DNA of 64,000 nucleotides from contig CAIMSU010000341.1 of NCBI GenBank assembly GCA_903844155.1, positions 62,001-126,000 of the forward strand. The letters are read 5' to 3'. A model generated the notes under the pieces. The model did no database searches, had not been told where the DNA came from, and worked only from the letters and a program-made list of their open reading frames with translations. The position numbers and the translations under genes were made by a program. How positions within the stretch are numbered: the stretch's first letter is position 1; each line of letters opens with the position of its first letter. This DNA is from an uncultured Pseudomonadota bacterium (GTDB lineage Bacteria; Myxococcota_A; UBA796; SXON01). Below are positions 24,799-33,952 of this stretch, one piece after another.

Positions 24799-25827
24799 AT
24801 GGCTTCCATCCGACCTGTCCCGATCGTTGTCGTGCTCGTCGCCCTCGGCGCTGGCGCCGCGACCGCGGCCACCCCCAAGGCGCTACCCGCGGTCACGGCT
24901 GCCGCAGCCGCCGCGTGGGAGCACACGCTCGTCGACGATGAGTGGGCGCGCGCCGATGCCCTCGTGCTCGCGCAGGCCGCGGACTGGACCCCATCGGGTG
25001 CGCCGCGGACCGACGTCGGCCCGGTTCGAACCGCCGTGGACGCGATCCCGCCGCTCCCCGGGGATCCGGGGCTTCGCGATGCGGTGCTGGCCTCGCTCGA
25101 CGAGATGGCCTGGGAGGCCGGCCCGGCGGCGGACCAGATCGCGACGCTCCTCGGCACCTCGCCTCCCGACGCGGCGGCCGATGCGGGCATGGAGGCCCTC
25201 TGGGGAACCTTCGTCGAGCGCCAGGCCCGGGCCAACGCTGGCCTCTCCGCTGCAGAGGCGGCGTTTGCCGCGCGGTTTGGGATCCCGCTCGTGGCGCCCA
25301 CCGTGGCCGCGCCCGCCCCGTTCTTGTGCCCCGAGCTGGTGCCGGCGGGGAGCAACGTCCCCGCGCAGCTCCAGGCCGAGTTCGTGCTTCGCTACCGGAA
25401 TTACGCGTGGGAGGAGCAGAAGGCGCTCGTCAGCGCGCTTCGGGACTTCAGCGCCGCTGCCGCCGATCTTCGGCAGTTCAATACAGCGCTTGCGGCCCTC
25501 CGGACCAGGGTCGTCGCGGTGCAGGCCCGGGCCGGCGCGCTGGAGGGGTGGCGCGGTGACACACGGTTGAAGGACGCGCTCGGCTCCGCCTGCACGACGG
25601 TCCTCGGCATCATCGACGGCGACTTGACGGCGGTCGGTGCGCAGACCGCGACGCTCTCGAAGCAGGGGACGCTCTCCGGGACCCGGGTCGTCGCCATCAA
25701 CGACGGCTCGCAGCGCGCGACGTACCGGGTCAACGGCGCGCTCGACGTCCTCGCCCGCGCCTTCCCGCCCTTTGACGCGTCCTGGCACCTGGACGCCTAC
25801 CAACGCTGGCGTCAGACCACGCGCTGA
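24799..25827 (+). CDS. Exported alanine-rich helical protein of unknown function
   Basis: 342 residues. A clear Sec signal peptide (PIVVVLVALGAGAATAATPK) should be cleaved near Ala24, with no lipobox, so the product is periplasmic or secreted. The mature part is Ala-rich and largely helical, with a central Pro/Ala hinge (~170-185) and a C-terminal half containing heptad-like stretches (ALRDFSAAAADLRQFNTALA). Two cysteines (in FLCPELV and SACTTVL) could form a disulphide. No family is recognised. It stands 98 bp downstream of the three-hairpin repeat, which has the same orientation, and is followed at 99 bp by another exported protein gene. Confidence 0.72.
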   Translation: MASIRPVPIVVVLVALGAGAATAATPKALPAVTAAAAAAWEHTLVDDEWARADALVLAQAADWTPSGAPRTDVGPVRTAVDAIPPLPGDPGLRDAVLASLDEMAWEAGPAADQIATLLGTSPPDAAADAGMEALWGTFVERQARANAGLSAAEAAFAARFGIPLVAPTVAAPAPFLCPELVPAGSNVPAQLQAEFVLRYRNYAWEEQKALVSALRDFSAAAADLRQFNTALAALRTRVVAVQARAGALEGWRGDTRLKDALGSACTTVLGIIDGDLTAVGAQTATLSKQGTLSGTRVVAINDGSQRATYRVNGALDVLARAFPPFDASWHLDAYQRWRQTTR

Positions 25828-25926
25828 CCGCGTCCGAGGCACGCTTTTCGCCACGCGCGCGGCCGGGACCTACGCCCTCTCCGGGACTGTGTTACAGGCT
25901 GGCGCCCAATACCGTGGAGCTTCATC

Positions 25927-27198
25927 GTGCGTTCCGTTTCCAGCCTGCTTGTTGTCACCAGCCTCGTCGGTTTTGCCATCCTCGGCTGTGGAGGCGGCTC
26001 CAAGCCCGCACCGCCGCCGCCCGCGCCCGTCGCCCCGCCGCCGGCCGCCCCGGTGGATCCCGCCGGCTATTTTGTCTGGTACAACCCCAGCGGTACCCTT
26101 TTCCACTCCAGCGCCGACGGGTCGACGTGGACGGCGGTCGCGGGGATGTTCCCGGCGGATCTTCGCAATTACACGATCTCGATCGCCTCGGACGTGGGCG
26201 GGCGGCTCTACACTGGTCGTAGCCCGTCGTCGCTGTTCCATAGCGAGGATGGCGGAAAGTCATGGGCTGCCGTGACCCAATCCGGCACGGTGCCCGATGG
26301 CGTCGACTACCGGTTCTGCGCCGGCGCAGCGGATGAGCTCTACGGTGTGGGGTCGGATGGCAGCGGCATCTACAGCAGCGACGCCGGGCAGTCCTGGACC
26401 ATCGGGCGGGTGCAGAAGGTGGGCGCGAAGGGCGCGGGCGACGGCTTCACGGGGGGCTGCGCGTTCAGCACGACGGGAGAGCTGGCGGTTGACGGGTGGT
26501 ATTTCGATCCACCGGGCGCCGTGACGGAGACCTCGACGGACCACGGCGCCACGTTTGCGCCGCTCGCCCGCGCAGCGGTCAACACGTCGACGGACGGCCT
26601 CGGCTTTGCCGGCGGCTCGCTGTTCTATGCCCAGCACGGCGGCTACACCGGCGCCATCGTCTCGCGGTACAGCGCCACGACCGGCATCTGGACGTCGACG
26701 CCCGAGTTGAAGGGCGTCCCCGACCGCGAGTTCGCCAACTACGCGTTCGCCACCAACGGCACGCAGGTGGTCGGTTGGGAGAACCCCTCGAAGCACGCGG
26801 CCGGGAACACCACCAGCTTCGTCCAGATCTCGACGGACGGGGGCGCGACCTTCCACTCCGTGCCCGGTCCCGTCGCCGCTGACCCGACGCCGACCACGTC
26901 CGACGAGTACCTGGCGATCGGCTGGTCCAACGGCAAGACCCCCGCGGCGATGCCAGCCGCCCGCCCGGTCGCCCAGGCGCCGGAGGGCCACATGGCGCCT
27001 CCGCAGGGCCGGGTGATGCCGCAGCCTCCGGGGATGGGCATGGGTGGTCACCCCCAGGGCGGCGCAACCAGCGCACCCGCCGCGACCAGCGCCGGCAACA
27101 ACGCCGTCCTGAACGGCTCGCCCCGGGCCCACCCGCCGGCCAACACGTCGAGGCCCGCCACCGACGGGAACCACAAGCACAACAACAAGGGGAAGTAG
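25927..27198 (+). CDS. Lipoprotein with Asp-box (BNR/sialidase-like) beta-propeller
   Basis: 423 residues. Lipobox LGC at the end of VTSLVGFAILGC, then a Pro-rich spacer. Five Asp-box motifs (S-x-D-x-G-x-x-W/F) mark propeller blades: SSADGSTWTAV, SEDGGKSWAAV, SSDAGQSWTIG, STDHGATF and STDGGATFHSV. Such propellers occur in sialidases and in many non-enzymatic surface proteins. I see no Arg-triad context for sialidase activity, so a binding or structural role is more likely. The C-terminal ~100 residues are a low-complexity Pro/Ala/Gly/His tail ending in HKHNNKGK. It is seven bases upstream of a CotH gene, probably the same operon. Confidence 0.82.
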   Translation: MRSVSSLLVVTSLVGFAILGCGGGSKPAPPPPAPVAPPPAAPVDPAGYFVWYNPSGTLFHSSADGSTWTAVAGMFPADLRNYTISIASDVGGRLYTGRSPSSLFHSEDGGKSWAAVTQSGTVPDGVDYRFCAGAADELYGVGSDGSGIYSSDAGQSWTIGRVQKVGAKGAGDGFTGGCAFSTTGELAVDGWYFDPPGAVTETSTDHGATFAPLARAAVNTSTDGLGFAGGSLFYAQHGGYTGAIVSRYSATTGIWTSTPELKGVPDREFANYAFATNGTQVVGWENPSKHAAGNTTSFVQISTDGGATFHSVPGPVAADPTPTTSDEYLAIGWSNGKTPAAMPAARPVAQAPEGHMAPPQGRVMPQPPGMGMGGHPQGGATSAPAATSAGNNAVLNGSPRAHPPANTSRPATDGNHKHNNKGK

Positions 27199-27205
27199 GC
27201 CGCCC

Positions 27206-28933
27206 GTGTGGCTCGCCCTCGCGTTCACCGCGTGCACCGCCCCCGAGGTGAAAGCCCCGGGGACGGATGCGGCGATGCAACCTGGGGCCGACAGCGGTGG
27301 CGACGCGACCCCCGCTGATTCCGTCGCCACGCTTCCCACGGCCGACAGCGGCGGGGATTCGGCGGTTGTGCCCTGGGACGATCCGGATGGGTGCAGCGAC
27401 ATCTACGACCCGAACATCCTGCAGAATTTCTCCATCGACATCAGCGATGCCGAGTGGGCGGGGGTGCAAGCCGACTACGCGTCGGGGGCGAAGAATTATC
27501 ACCCGGTCATGGTGCACTATCAGGCGGGCACGGCCGACGAGGAGGTGGTAGCGGCGATGCTCAGGCTCAAGGGGAACCCCTCGTTCTCCTGGTACGACCC
27601 GAAGATGCAGTTCGTCCTTGCCTTCAACGAATCAAACCCAAAGGCCCGGTTCCACGGCCAGCGAAAGATCTCGCTGGACGCGCCCTGGTACGACCCAAGC
27701 TTCCTGCGGGACCGCGAGGCGTGGGCGGTGATGCGCCGGTTCTCGGACACCGAGGGGGGCGACGCCATCGCCCTCCCGTTCGCGTGCGCGAACAGCGCGA
27801 CATTTACGGTGAACGGCACCTTCTACGGGGCCTATACGAACATCGAGTTCCTCGATCACGAGTGGCTGGAGCGCAACTTTGGCAAGCCCGACGCGACCGG
27901 GACGCTCTGGAAGTACGGCACCAACCCCGTAGCCAACGCCGATGCCTCCGATGGCAGCGCGATCGCCGCGATGAACGCGACCACGGACATCGCCACGCTG
28001 GCCACGCTGGGGGACCTGGATGAGTGGGTGAACGAGTTCGCGGCCGAGGCCGTCGTTGGGGACGATGACGGGTACTGGTGCTGCAACCACAATTTCTACC
28101 TCTATGAGCACCCCTCGCGTGGGATACTCTTTGTGCCATGGGACTTTGACGACGACTTTGACGTCCAGGGCTACGACACCAACCCGATCAGCGGGTACAC
28201 CGAGCCATGGGGGCTCTTCCAGCAGCCGTTGTACGTCGCGCTGACGCACGACCCCGTGTACGGCCCAAAGTTCGTCGACGCCGTCGAAAAGATGAACGCG
28301 GCGATGGACCCGTCGCTCGCGCAGGCGGACATCGACCGCTGGTCCGCCCAGGACGCCGACTCGGTACAGTCCGACCCCAGTCGCTCGATGGGCTGGCAGG
28401 AGCATGTCGACGAGGTCGCCCGCATGCGCGCCTGGGTGGCCGCCCACCACGCCTACCTGCAAAGTTGGGTCGCGTGCCAGCGCGGTGAGACGACGGACGC
28501 CGATGGCGACGGCTCGCCTGTCTGCACGGATCCCAACGATGCCGACCCCACCGTCTACCCGGGCGCGCCCGAGATCTGCAACGGCGTGGACGACAACGCC
28601 GATGGTTGGATCGACGACCCGGCGAGCACCCCGGCAGACCCCGCGTGTGACGACTGCGTGCGCCACGATTTTGTCGACCACCACTTCCTGTTCTGTCGCA
28701 ACCCGCGGTCCAACGCGGACGCCGAGGCCAACTGTGAGGCCCACGGTGGCGTGCTGACGACGTTCCAGACCACGGGCGAGGACGTGCTGTACTACTTCTA
28801 CACCTGGCCGATCACCGAGCCGTGGTGGACGGGCGTGGGGACGGGGTCGTGCCCGGCCTGGGACGAGTCGATCGCCAGCAGCTCGTCCGCGGATTGTGGG
28901 ACCCTGCACCCGAGCATCTGCTCGGCACCGTAG
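27206..28933 (+). CDS. CotH-family lipoprotein with MopE-type and C-type-lectin-like segments
   Basis: 575 residues from GTG at 27206. A very short signal ends at FTAC and is followed by a D/S/G-rich linker (ADSGGDSAVVPWDDPDG). The CotH region (~60-420) includes MLRLKGNPSFSW, RKISLDAPWYDPS, FTVNGTFYGAYTNIEFLDHE and the acidic WDFDDDFDVQG. The last corresponds to the metal-binding D-x-D of CotH kinases. Next come one MopE-like calcium motif (DADGDGSPVCTDPNDADPTV plus the CNGVDDNADG end) and a C-terminal ~80-residue Cys-containing domain (HHFLFCRNPRSNADAEANC, WWTGVG) resembling a C-type-lectin fold. Probably a surface protein combining a kinase-like and a binding domain. Confidence 0.83.
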   Translation: MWLALAFTACTAPEVKAPGTDAAMQPGADSGGDATPADSVATLPTADSGGDSAVVPWDDPDGCSDIYDPNILQNFSIDISDAEWAGVQADYASGAKNYHPVMVHYQAGTADEEVVAAMLRLKGNPSFSWYDPKMQFVLAFNESNPKARFHGQRKISLDAPWYDPSFLRDREAWAVMRRFSDTEGGDAIALPFACANSATFTVNGTFYGAYTNIEFLDHEWLERNFGKPDATGTLWKYGTNPVANADASDGSAIAAMNATTDIATLATLGDLDEWVNEFAAEAVVGDDDGYWCCNHNFYLYEHPSRGILFVPWDFDDDFDVQGYDTNPISGYTEPWGLFQQPLYVALTHDPVYGPKFVDAVEKMNAAMDPSLAQADIDRWSAQDADSVQSDPSRSMGWQEHVDEVARMRAWVAAHHAYLQSWVACQRGETTDADGDGSPVCTDPNDADPTVYPGAPEICNGVDDNADGWIDDPASTPADPACDDCVRHDFVDHHFLFCRNPRSNADAEANCEAHGGVLTTFQTTGEDVLYYFYTWPITEPWWTGVGTGSCPAWDESIASSSSADCGTLHPSICSAP

Positions 28934-28948
28934 GACGCCCGGAGCGCG

Positions 28949-31900
28949 CTACGGACAGGCCGTGCCGCTGCAGACGGTCGTGATGTCGTTGTTCTCCATC
29001 TGGTCGGTGCCATCGGTGAACGCGATGTCGTTGTTCGACGAGTCCGACAGCGAGTTGTCGTTGATGCCGGTGCCAAAATCGCAGTCGGTCGTCGTCAGGC
29101 TCGCACCGGCGGCGCCCATGCGGATGCCGCCACCCGAGATCGTCGCGATGTTCTGGTAGATGCCGTAGTTGAGCCCCGGGCTGACGCCCGTGCACGTGAG
29201 CGTGCCGACCAGGTAGACGCCGCCGCCGTACTGGGCCTCGCCGTTGTAGATGACCGAGCTCGTGGCGTGGGCCGTGGCGCCGCTCGCGACGTACATCCCG
29301 CCGCCGTCGATGGTGTCGCCGTCGCCGTTCCCGGTCAGCGTGGCGCCCGAGAGGGTTGTGGTGCCCGCGCCGACGTAGATGCCGCCGCCGTCATCGGCGA
29401 GGTTCCCGCCGAGCGTGCCGCCGAGGCTGGCGGTGCCGCCGAACCAGGCCGCGCCGCCCTGGGTCGCGGTGTTGTACGCCATCGAGATCCCGGTGGCCGT
29501 CACCGTGCCCCCGCCCTGGTAGATGCCGCCGCCGTCGAACACCGCGCTGTCGTAGTTGAAGGTGTCGTTGGTGAGCGTCACCGTGCCGCCGTTCACCAGG
29601 AGGCCCCCGCCGTCCTGGGCGAGGCCGTTCGTGAACGTCGTCGAGGTGAAGCCCACGGTGCCGGCCTCCACGTCCACGTTGCCGCCATCCCCGGTGGCGA
29701 GCCCGAGATCGATCGTGGTGCCAACGCTGGCGGAGGTGCCGAACGTCGCGGTCGAGGTGGTGTCGATGTAGATGTCGCCGCCATCGAGGCCCGCAATTCC
29801 CTCCGTGATCGTCCCGCCGTTCACGGTCAGGGTGGGCGAGCCGTTGAGGTAGAGCGCGCCGCCGTAGCCGTTGTCGGCGGTGTTGAGCGAGACCGTCGAC
29901 GTGGTCAGCGTGAGCGTGCCCGCCGTCATTCCGATGCCGCCGCCGCCGGTGGTGTCGTCTGTCGCGTTGCCGGTGATCGTCGCCGAGGTGAGCGTCGCGG
30001 TGCCGCCCTTCATGCCGATGCCGCCGCCGACGCCGCTGCCGACGCTGTCCGAGATGGTGAGCCCGCTGGCGCTCGTGAACGTGCCGCCGCCGATGTACAT
30101 GCCGCCGCCATCGTCGCCCGCCGTGCTGCCGTCGACCGTCGACGTGTTGGTGAACGTGATGGCGCCGCCGCTCTCGTAGACGCCGCCGCCGTCCGTCCCT
30201 GCGACATTGCTGCTGAAGCTGTTGTAGGTCGAGCCCCACGTGCCGCCTGCCACGTAGAGACCGCCGCCGCTCGTGTTCGTCGCCGTGTTGCTGGTGAACG
30301 TGGTCTTGGAGCCGGAGGTGCCGGTCAGCGTGGCGGTGCCGCCGGCCATGTAGACGCCGCCGCCGCTGGTGGTCGCCGTGTTGGTCGAGAACGTCATCGG
30401 CCCGGCGACGAACGTGCCGCCGGCCATGTAGAGCCCGCCGCCGAGCGTGCCGGCGCTGCTGGAGCTGATCGTCGAGGTCGTCGCCGTCTCGAACCGGGAG
30501 TTGGCGTTCATCCACACGCCGCCGCCCTGCTGCGAGGCGGTGCCGCTCTGGATCGTGGTGCTCGTGGCCTTGACGCTGGCATAGTTGTCGACGGCGATGT
30601 CGCCGCCGTAGGTCGCGCTGCCGGACTTGACCGTGTCCGAGGAGAGCTGCACGGTGTAGCTGCCGGAGCTCGGGGCGCTCGCCGCCGTGGCGTACACCGT
30701 GCCGCCGTAGCCGCCGGTCCCACTCCCGCGCGAGAGCGTGAGGTTCGACACGGTGACCGCGCCGCCGCTCACGTCGATGGTGCTGCCCGAGGCCGTCCCG
30801 CCGTCCAGGGTTGGCGCGCCGTTCTGGGCCGTGATCGTGGCGGTCACGCCGGTGGCGGTGACACGGCCGTAGATGGTCGTGGTGCCGCACAAATAGAGCG
30901 TGTCGTTGTTCGACAGCGCCAGGGTGCCCGAGCTCGCGGAGCTGCTCGTGAGCGTGGCCGATTCGTCCGTCCATGTGCTGCCGTTGCTCACGCTGGACTT
31001 GCCGGACTCGCTGGCGGTCGTCCACGCGCTGCTGCCCGTGCAGTTGTTGTACTTGCCATCGCAGAGCTCCGGCGCGCCGGTGTAGACGTACTTGTCGCTG
31101 TCGTTGCAGTCGGTGCTGGTGGTCACGCCGACAGTCGCGCAGTCGCCCGTCCCGGCGCCCTGCCCGTCGCCATCGCCGTCCGTGTAGTAGACGGTGAGGC
31201 CATTGTCCGCCGTGCCGTCGCAGTCCTGATCGACGTCGTCGCAGGTCTCGGTGGCGCCCGGGTGGATGGTCGAGCTGGCGTCGTTGCAGTCGGTCGTGCT
31301 CGCGGTGGTGCCCGTGACCTTGTAGCTGCCGCTCGACGTACACAGGCACTCATTCGTGGCGACGAGCCCGTACCCGTCGCTGTCGCCGTCGTAGTAGTAC
31401 GTCGTGCAGCTCACCGCGTTCAGATCGTTGGTGCTTCCGTCGCAATTGTCGTCGTAGGACGTCGCGCAGGTCTCGGTGCCGGCGGGGCTGACCGCCGCGC
31501 GTGTGTCGTCACAGTCGGTTGTGTTGGACGCTGTGTAGCTGCCCGAGGCGGAGCAGCGACACTCACTGGTGGCGGTGCCGTAGCCGTCCGCATCGCCGTC
31601 GTAGTAGCGGATCGTGCAGTCCGTCGCGCTCAGATCGTTCGTCGATCCGTCGCAATTGTCGTCGTAGGACGTGTCGCAGGTCTCGGTGCGGGTCGGGTTG
31701 ACGGTGGAGCGGGTGTCGTCACAGTCCGTGTTGACGAGCGCCGTGTAGCTGCCCTCGGCCGTGCACCGGCACTCGCTCGACGTCGTGCCGTAGGTGTCCG
31801 AGTCCGCGTCGTAGTACCGGGTCGTGCACGAGGTGGCGTTCAGATCGTCGATGTCGCCGTCGCAATTGTCGTCGTAGGCGGTCGCGCAGGTCTCCTTCGC

Positions 31901-33790
31901 GGCGGGGTTGACGGCGGACTTCGTGTCGTCGCAGTCGGTCGACGAGGTCGTTGTGTAGGTTGCATCCGCGGTGCACAGACACTCGTCGGTCGAGCCCGCG
32001 TAGCCGTCGCCGTCCAGATCGCTGTAGTACAGCGCACAGCCGGTCGCGTTGACATCGTTGGTTGAACCATCGCAGTTGTCGTCATACGCGGTCGAGCAGC
32101 TCTCGGTGGCGCCCGGGTGGACCCCGGACTTGGAGTCGTCGCAGTCCGTGTCCGAGGTGTAGGCGTAGGTCGCGGTCGCGACGCAGATGCACTCGTCCGT
32201 CGCCCCGGCGTAGCCGTCGCCGTCGCCGTCGCTGTAGAACAGCGCGCAGCCGGTCGCGTTGACATCGTTGGTCGATCCGTCGCAGTTGTCGTCGTAGGAG
32301 GTGGAGCAGGACTCCTTGGCGCCCGGGTGGACGGCCGAGCGCGAGTCGTCGCAGTCGGTCGTGGAGGTGTACTTGTAGGTCGCGTCCGCCGCGCAGAGGC
32401 ACTCCTCGGTGCTGCCGGCGTAGGTGTCGCCGTCTACGTCGCTGTACCAGATGCTGCAGCCGGTCGCGTTGATGTCGTTGGTAGAACCATCGCAGTTGTC
32501 GTCGTACGCCGTCGCGCAGCTCTCGGTCACGCCGGGGTGGACGGAGGCGCGCGTGTCGTCGCAGTCCGTGCCGAGGCCGGAGCCGTCCTTGCCGTAGCCG
32601 TCGCCGTCCTGATCGTAGTCGTTCGCACCGTCACAATTCGAGTCGACGCCGTCGTACCAGGCGTCCACGGCGCCTGGGTTCACGTCGCCCGCGGTGTCGT
32701 CGCAGTCATCGCCGACGATGCCGAAGGTGTCGGGCCAGGCGTCGGTGGCGTACCCGTCCGCATCCTGGTCGAAGTCGCTGTCGCCCGCGCAGTCCTGGTC
32801 GAGGCCGTCGTACCACGTCTCGGTGGCGCCGGGGTTCACCTTGTCCGCCGTCAGCGCCGGGAATCCGTTGACGGGCACCCAGTCGGGCGCGAGCGCCGGG
32901 TCGTCCCAGCAGTCGCCCGGCTGGTAGAACGCCATGTTGTTGACCGTGCCGGCGTACCCGGCCTCCACGTAGCCGTCGCCGTCCTGGTCGCCGTCGTTGC
33001 CGTCGCAGTTCTCGTCGAGGTTGTTGTACCAGACCTCGGGGATGTCGGGGTTGGGGAAGACGGAGGCGTCGAGATCGTCACACTCGGCGTAGCTTGGGTA
33101 GCCGTCGCCATCCTGGTCCCAATCGTCGTTGCCGCCGCAGTCCTGGTCCGTGCCGTCGTACCAGACGTCCGTCTCGCCGGGGTTGATGTCGGCCGGGTCG
33201 AACGGATCGCCGACGAAGGGGAGGGAGAGCGGGTAGGTGCAGCTCGTCTCGGTGCCATCGTAGAGCACACAGGTGCTGTCGAGCTCATCGTAGCAATCGT
33301 CGCCGAGCGTGCCGTCGTGGCGCGGGTGGATGGACGAGTCGTAGCCGTCCCCGTCCTGGTCGAAGTCGTCCGCCGCGTCGCAGTTGGCGTCGATGTCGTC
33401 GTAGTAGATGTCTGTCGCGCCAGGATGGACGTCTGCGGCGGTCAATTGCGGGAAGCCGCTGGAGGCTGTGTAGGCGTCCGGCGTGCTCGTCGGGTCGTCC
33501 CAGCAGTCGTCGCCCGCGCCGTTCGGGCCGGTGTACCCGACCGCGTCAAAACCATCGCCGTCCTGATCGAAGTCGTCGACGCCGTCGCAGTTGCTGTCGA
33601 TCCCGTCGTACCAGGCGTCCTGCGCGCCCGGGTAGATCGTCGGATCGGCGTCGTTGCAGTCGCCCTGCGCGAGCGTGACGCCGTCGCCGTCGCCGTCGAC
33701 AGGGGTCCACGTTGCCGAGCAGGCCGCGAGGGCGAGGGGCGCGGCGAGGGAGAGGAGCGAGGCGACGGGACGCAAGGAAAGAAGACGCAT
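28949..33790 (-). CDS. Giant lipoprotein: MopE-type calcium-binding repeats plus parallel beta-helix
   Basis: 1613 residues. Lipobox LAAC (Cys23). Residues ~30-830 contain about 14 MopE-like units, each with an acidic D-x-D-x-DG loop, a DC-D step, PGA-E, and an ending such as DDNCDG. These are predicted calcium-binding and possibly metal-capturing modules. The C-terminal ~700 residues are Gly/Thr/Ser-rich short repeats (GGGVYMAGGTATLTG, GGGLYVAGGTW) typical of right-handed beta-helices of the polymorphic outer-membrane-protein type. No autotransporter barrel is visible; the protein ends SGTACP. Likely a long surface rod, lipid-anchored at the N-terminus. It is convergent with the CotH gene, 15 bp apart. 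Confidence 0.88.
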   Translation of the reverse strand: MRLLSLRPVASLLSLAAPLALAACSATWTPVDGDGDGVTLAQGDCNDADPTIYPGAQDAWYDGIDSNCDGVDDFDQDGDGFDAVGYTGPNGAGDDCWDDPTSTPDAYTASSGFPQLTAADVHPGATDIYYDDIDANCDAADDFDQDGDGYDSSIHPRHDGTLGDDCYDELDSTCVLYDGTETSCTYPLSLPFVGDPFDPADINPGETDVWYDGTDQDCGGNDDWDQDGDGYPSYAECDDLDASVFPNPDIPEVWYNNLDENCDGNDGDQDGDGYVEAGYAGTVNNMAFYQPGDCWDDPALAPDWVPVNGFPALTADKVNPGATETWYDGLDQDCAGDSDFDQDADGYATDAWPDTFGIVGDDCDDTAGDVNPGAVDAWYDGVDSNCDGANDYDQDGDGYGKDGSGLGTDCDDTRASVHPGVTESCATAYDDNCDGSTNDINATGCSIWYSDVDGDTYAGSTEECLCAADATYKYTSTTDCDDSRSAVHPGAKESCSTSYDDNCDGSTNDVNATGCALFYSDGDGDGYAGATDECICVATATYAYTSDTDCDDSKSGVHPGATESCSTAYDDNCDGSTNDVNATGCALYYSDLDGDGYAGSTDECLCTADATYTTTSSTDCDDTKSAVNPAAKETCATAYDDNCDGDIDDLNATSCTTRYYDADSDTYGTTSSECRCTAEGSYTALVNTDCDDTRSTVNPTRTETCDTSYDDNCDGSTNDLSATDCTIRYYDGDADGYGTATSECRCSASGSYTASNTTDCDDTRAAVSPAGTETCATSYDDNCDGSTNDLNAVSCTTYYYDGDSDGYGLVATNECLCTSSGSYKVTGTTASTTDCNDASSTIHPGATETCDDVDQDCDGTADNGLTVYYTDGDGDGQGAGTGDCATVGVTTSTDCNDSDKYVYTGAPELCDGKYNNCTGSSAWTTASESGKSSVSNGSTWTDESATLTSSSASSGTLALSNNDTLYLCGTTTIYGRVTATGVTATITAQNGAPTLDGGTASGSTIDVSGGAVTVSNLTLSRGSGTGGYGGTVYATAASAPSSGSYTVQLSSDTVKSGSATYGGDIAVDNYASVKATSTTIQSGTASQQGGGVWMNANSRFETATTSTISSSSAGTLGGGLYMAGGTFVAGPMTFSTNTATTSGGGVYMAGGTATLTGTSGSKTTFTSNTATNTSGGGLYVAGGTWGSTYNSFSSNVAGTDGGGVYESGGAITFTNTSTVDGSTAGDDGGGMYIGGGTFTSASGLTISDSVGSGVGGGIGMKGGTATLTSATITGNATDDTTGGGGIGMTAGTLTLTTSTVSLNTADNGYGGALYLNGSPTLTVNGGTITEGIAGLDGGDIYIDTTSTATFGTSASVGTTIDLGLATGDGGNVDVEAGTVGFTSTTFTNGLAQDGGGLLVNGGTVTLTNDTFNYDSAVFDGGGIYQGGGTVTATGISMAYNTATQGGAAWFGGTASLGGTLGGNLADDGGGIYVGAGTTTLSGATLTGNGDGDTIDGGGMYVASGATAHATSSVIYNGEAQYGGGVYLVGTLTCTGVSPGLNYGIYQNIATISGGGIRMGAAGASLTTTDCDFGTGINDNSLSDSSNNDIAFTDGTDQMENNDITTVCSGTACP
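31430..32580. repeat. Tandem ~210-bp coding repeats (MopE units)
   Basis: Within the giant lipoprotein gene, successive units encoding DCDD...PG..ESC..YDDNCDGSTNDxNATGC recur every ~210 bp (70 residues). The segment encoding YDDNCDG recurs around 31439, 31650, 31860, 32070, 32280 and 32490. Some neighbouring units are nearly identical at the DNA level, so unequal recombination could change rod length in frame. Confidence 0.8.
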
Positions 33791-33952
33791 CGGGACACGA
33801 TATCATGAAAGCGCCGCTGGCGCTTCGGTTCGGATCGCGGGCAGGGTTAGGATCTACCGCCATTATTACGAGTCGAAGCCGCCAGATCCGGGGTTGGCAG
33901 ATCCGGCGGAACGCGTCCGATCCGGCCCGTGTGGCGGGGGCGGGGGGGGGCG

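Noticed and set aside
33942-33950. A run of nine G near a lipoprotein gene, as a second phase-variation site
   Set aside because: It lies downstream of the stop codon of the minus-strand gene at 33953 and between no promoter elements, so length changes would not alter expression or frame.
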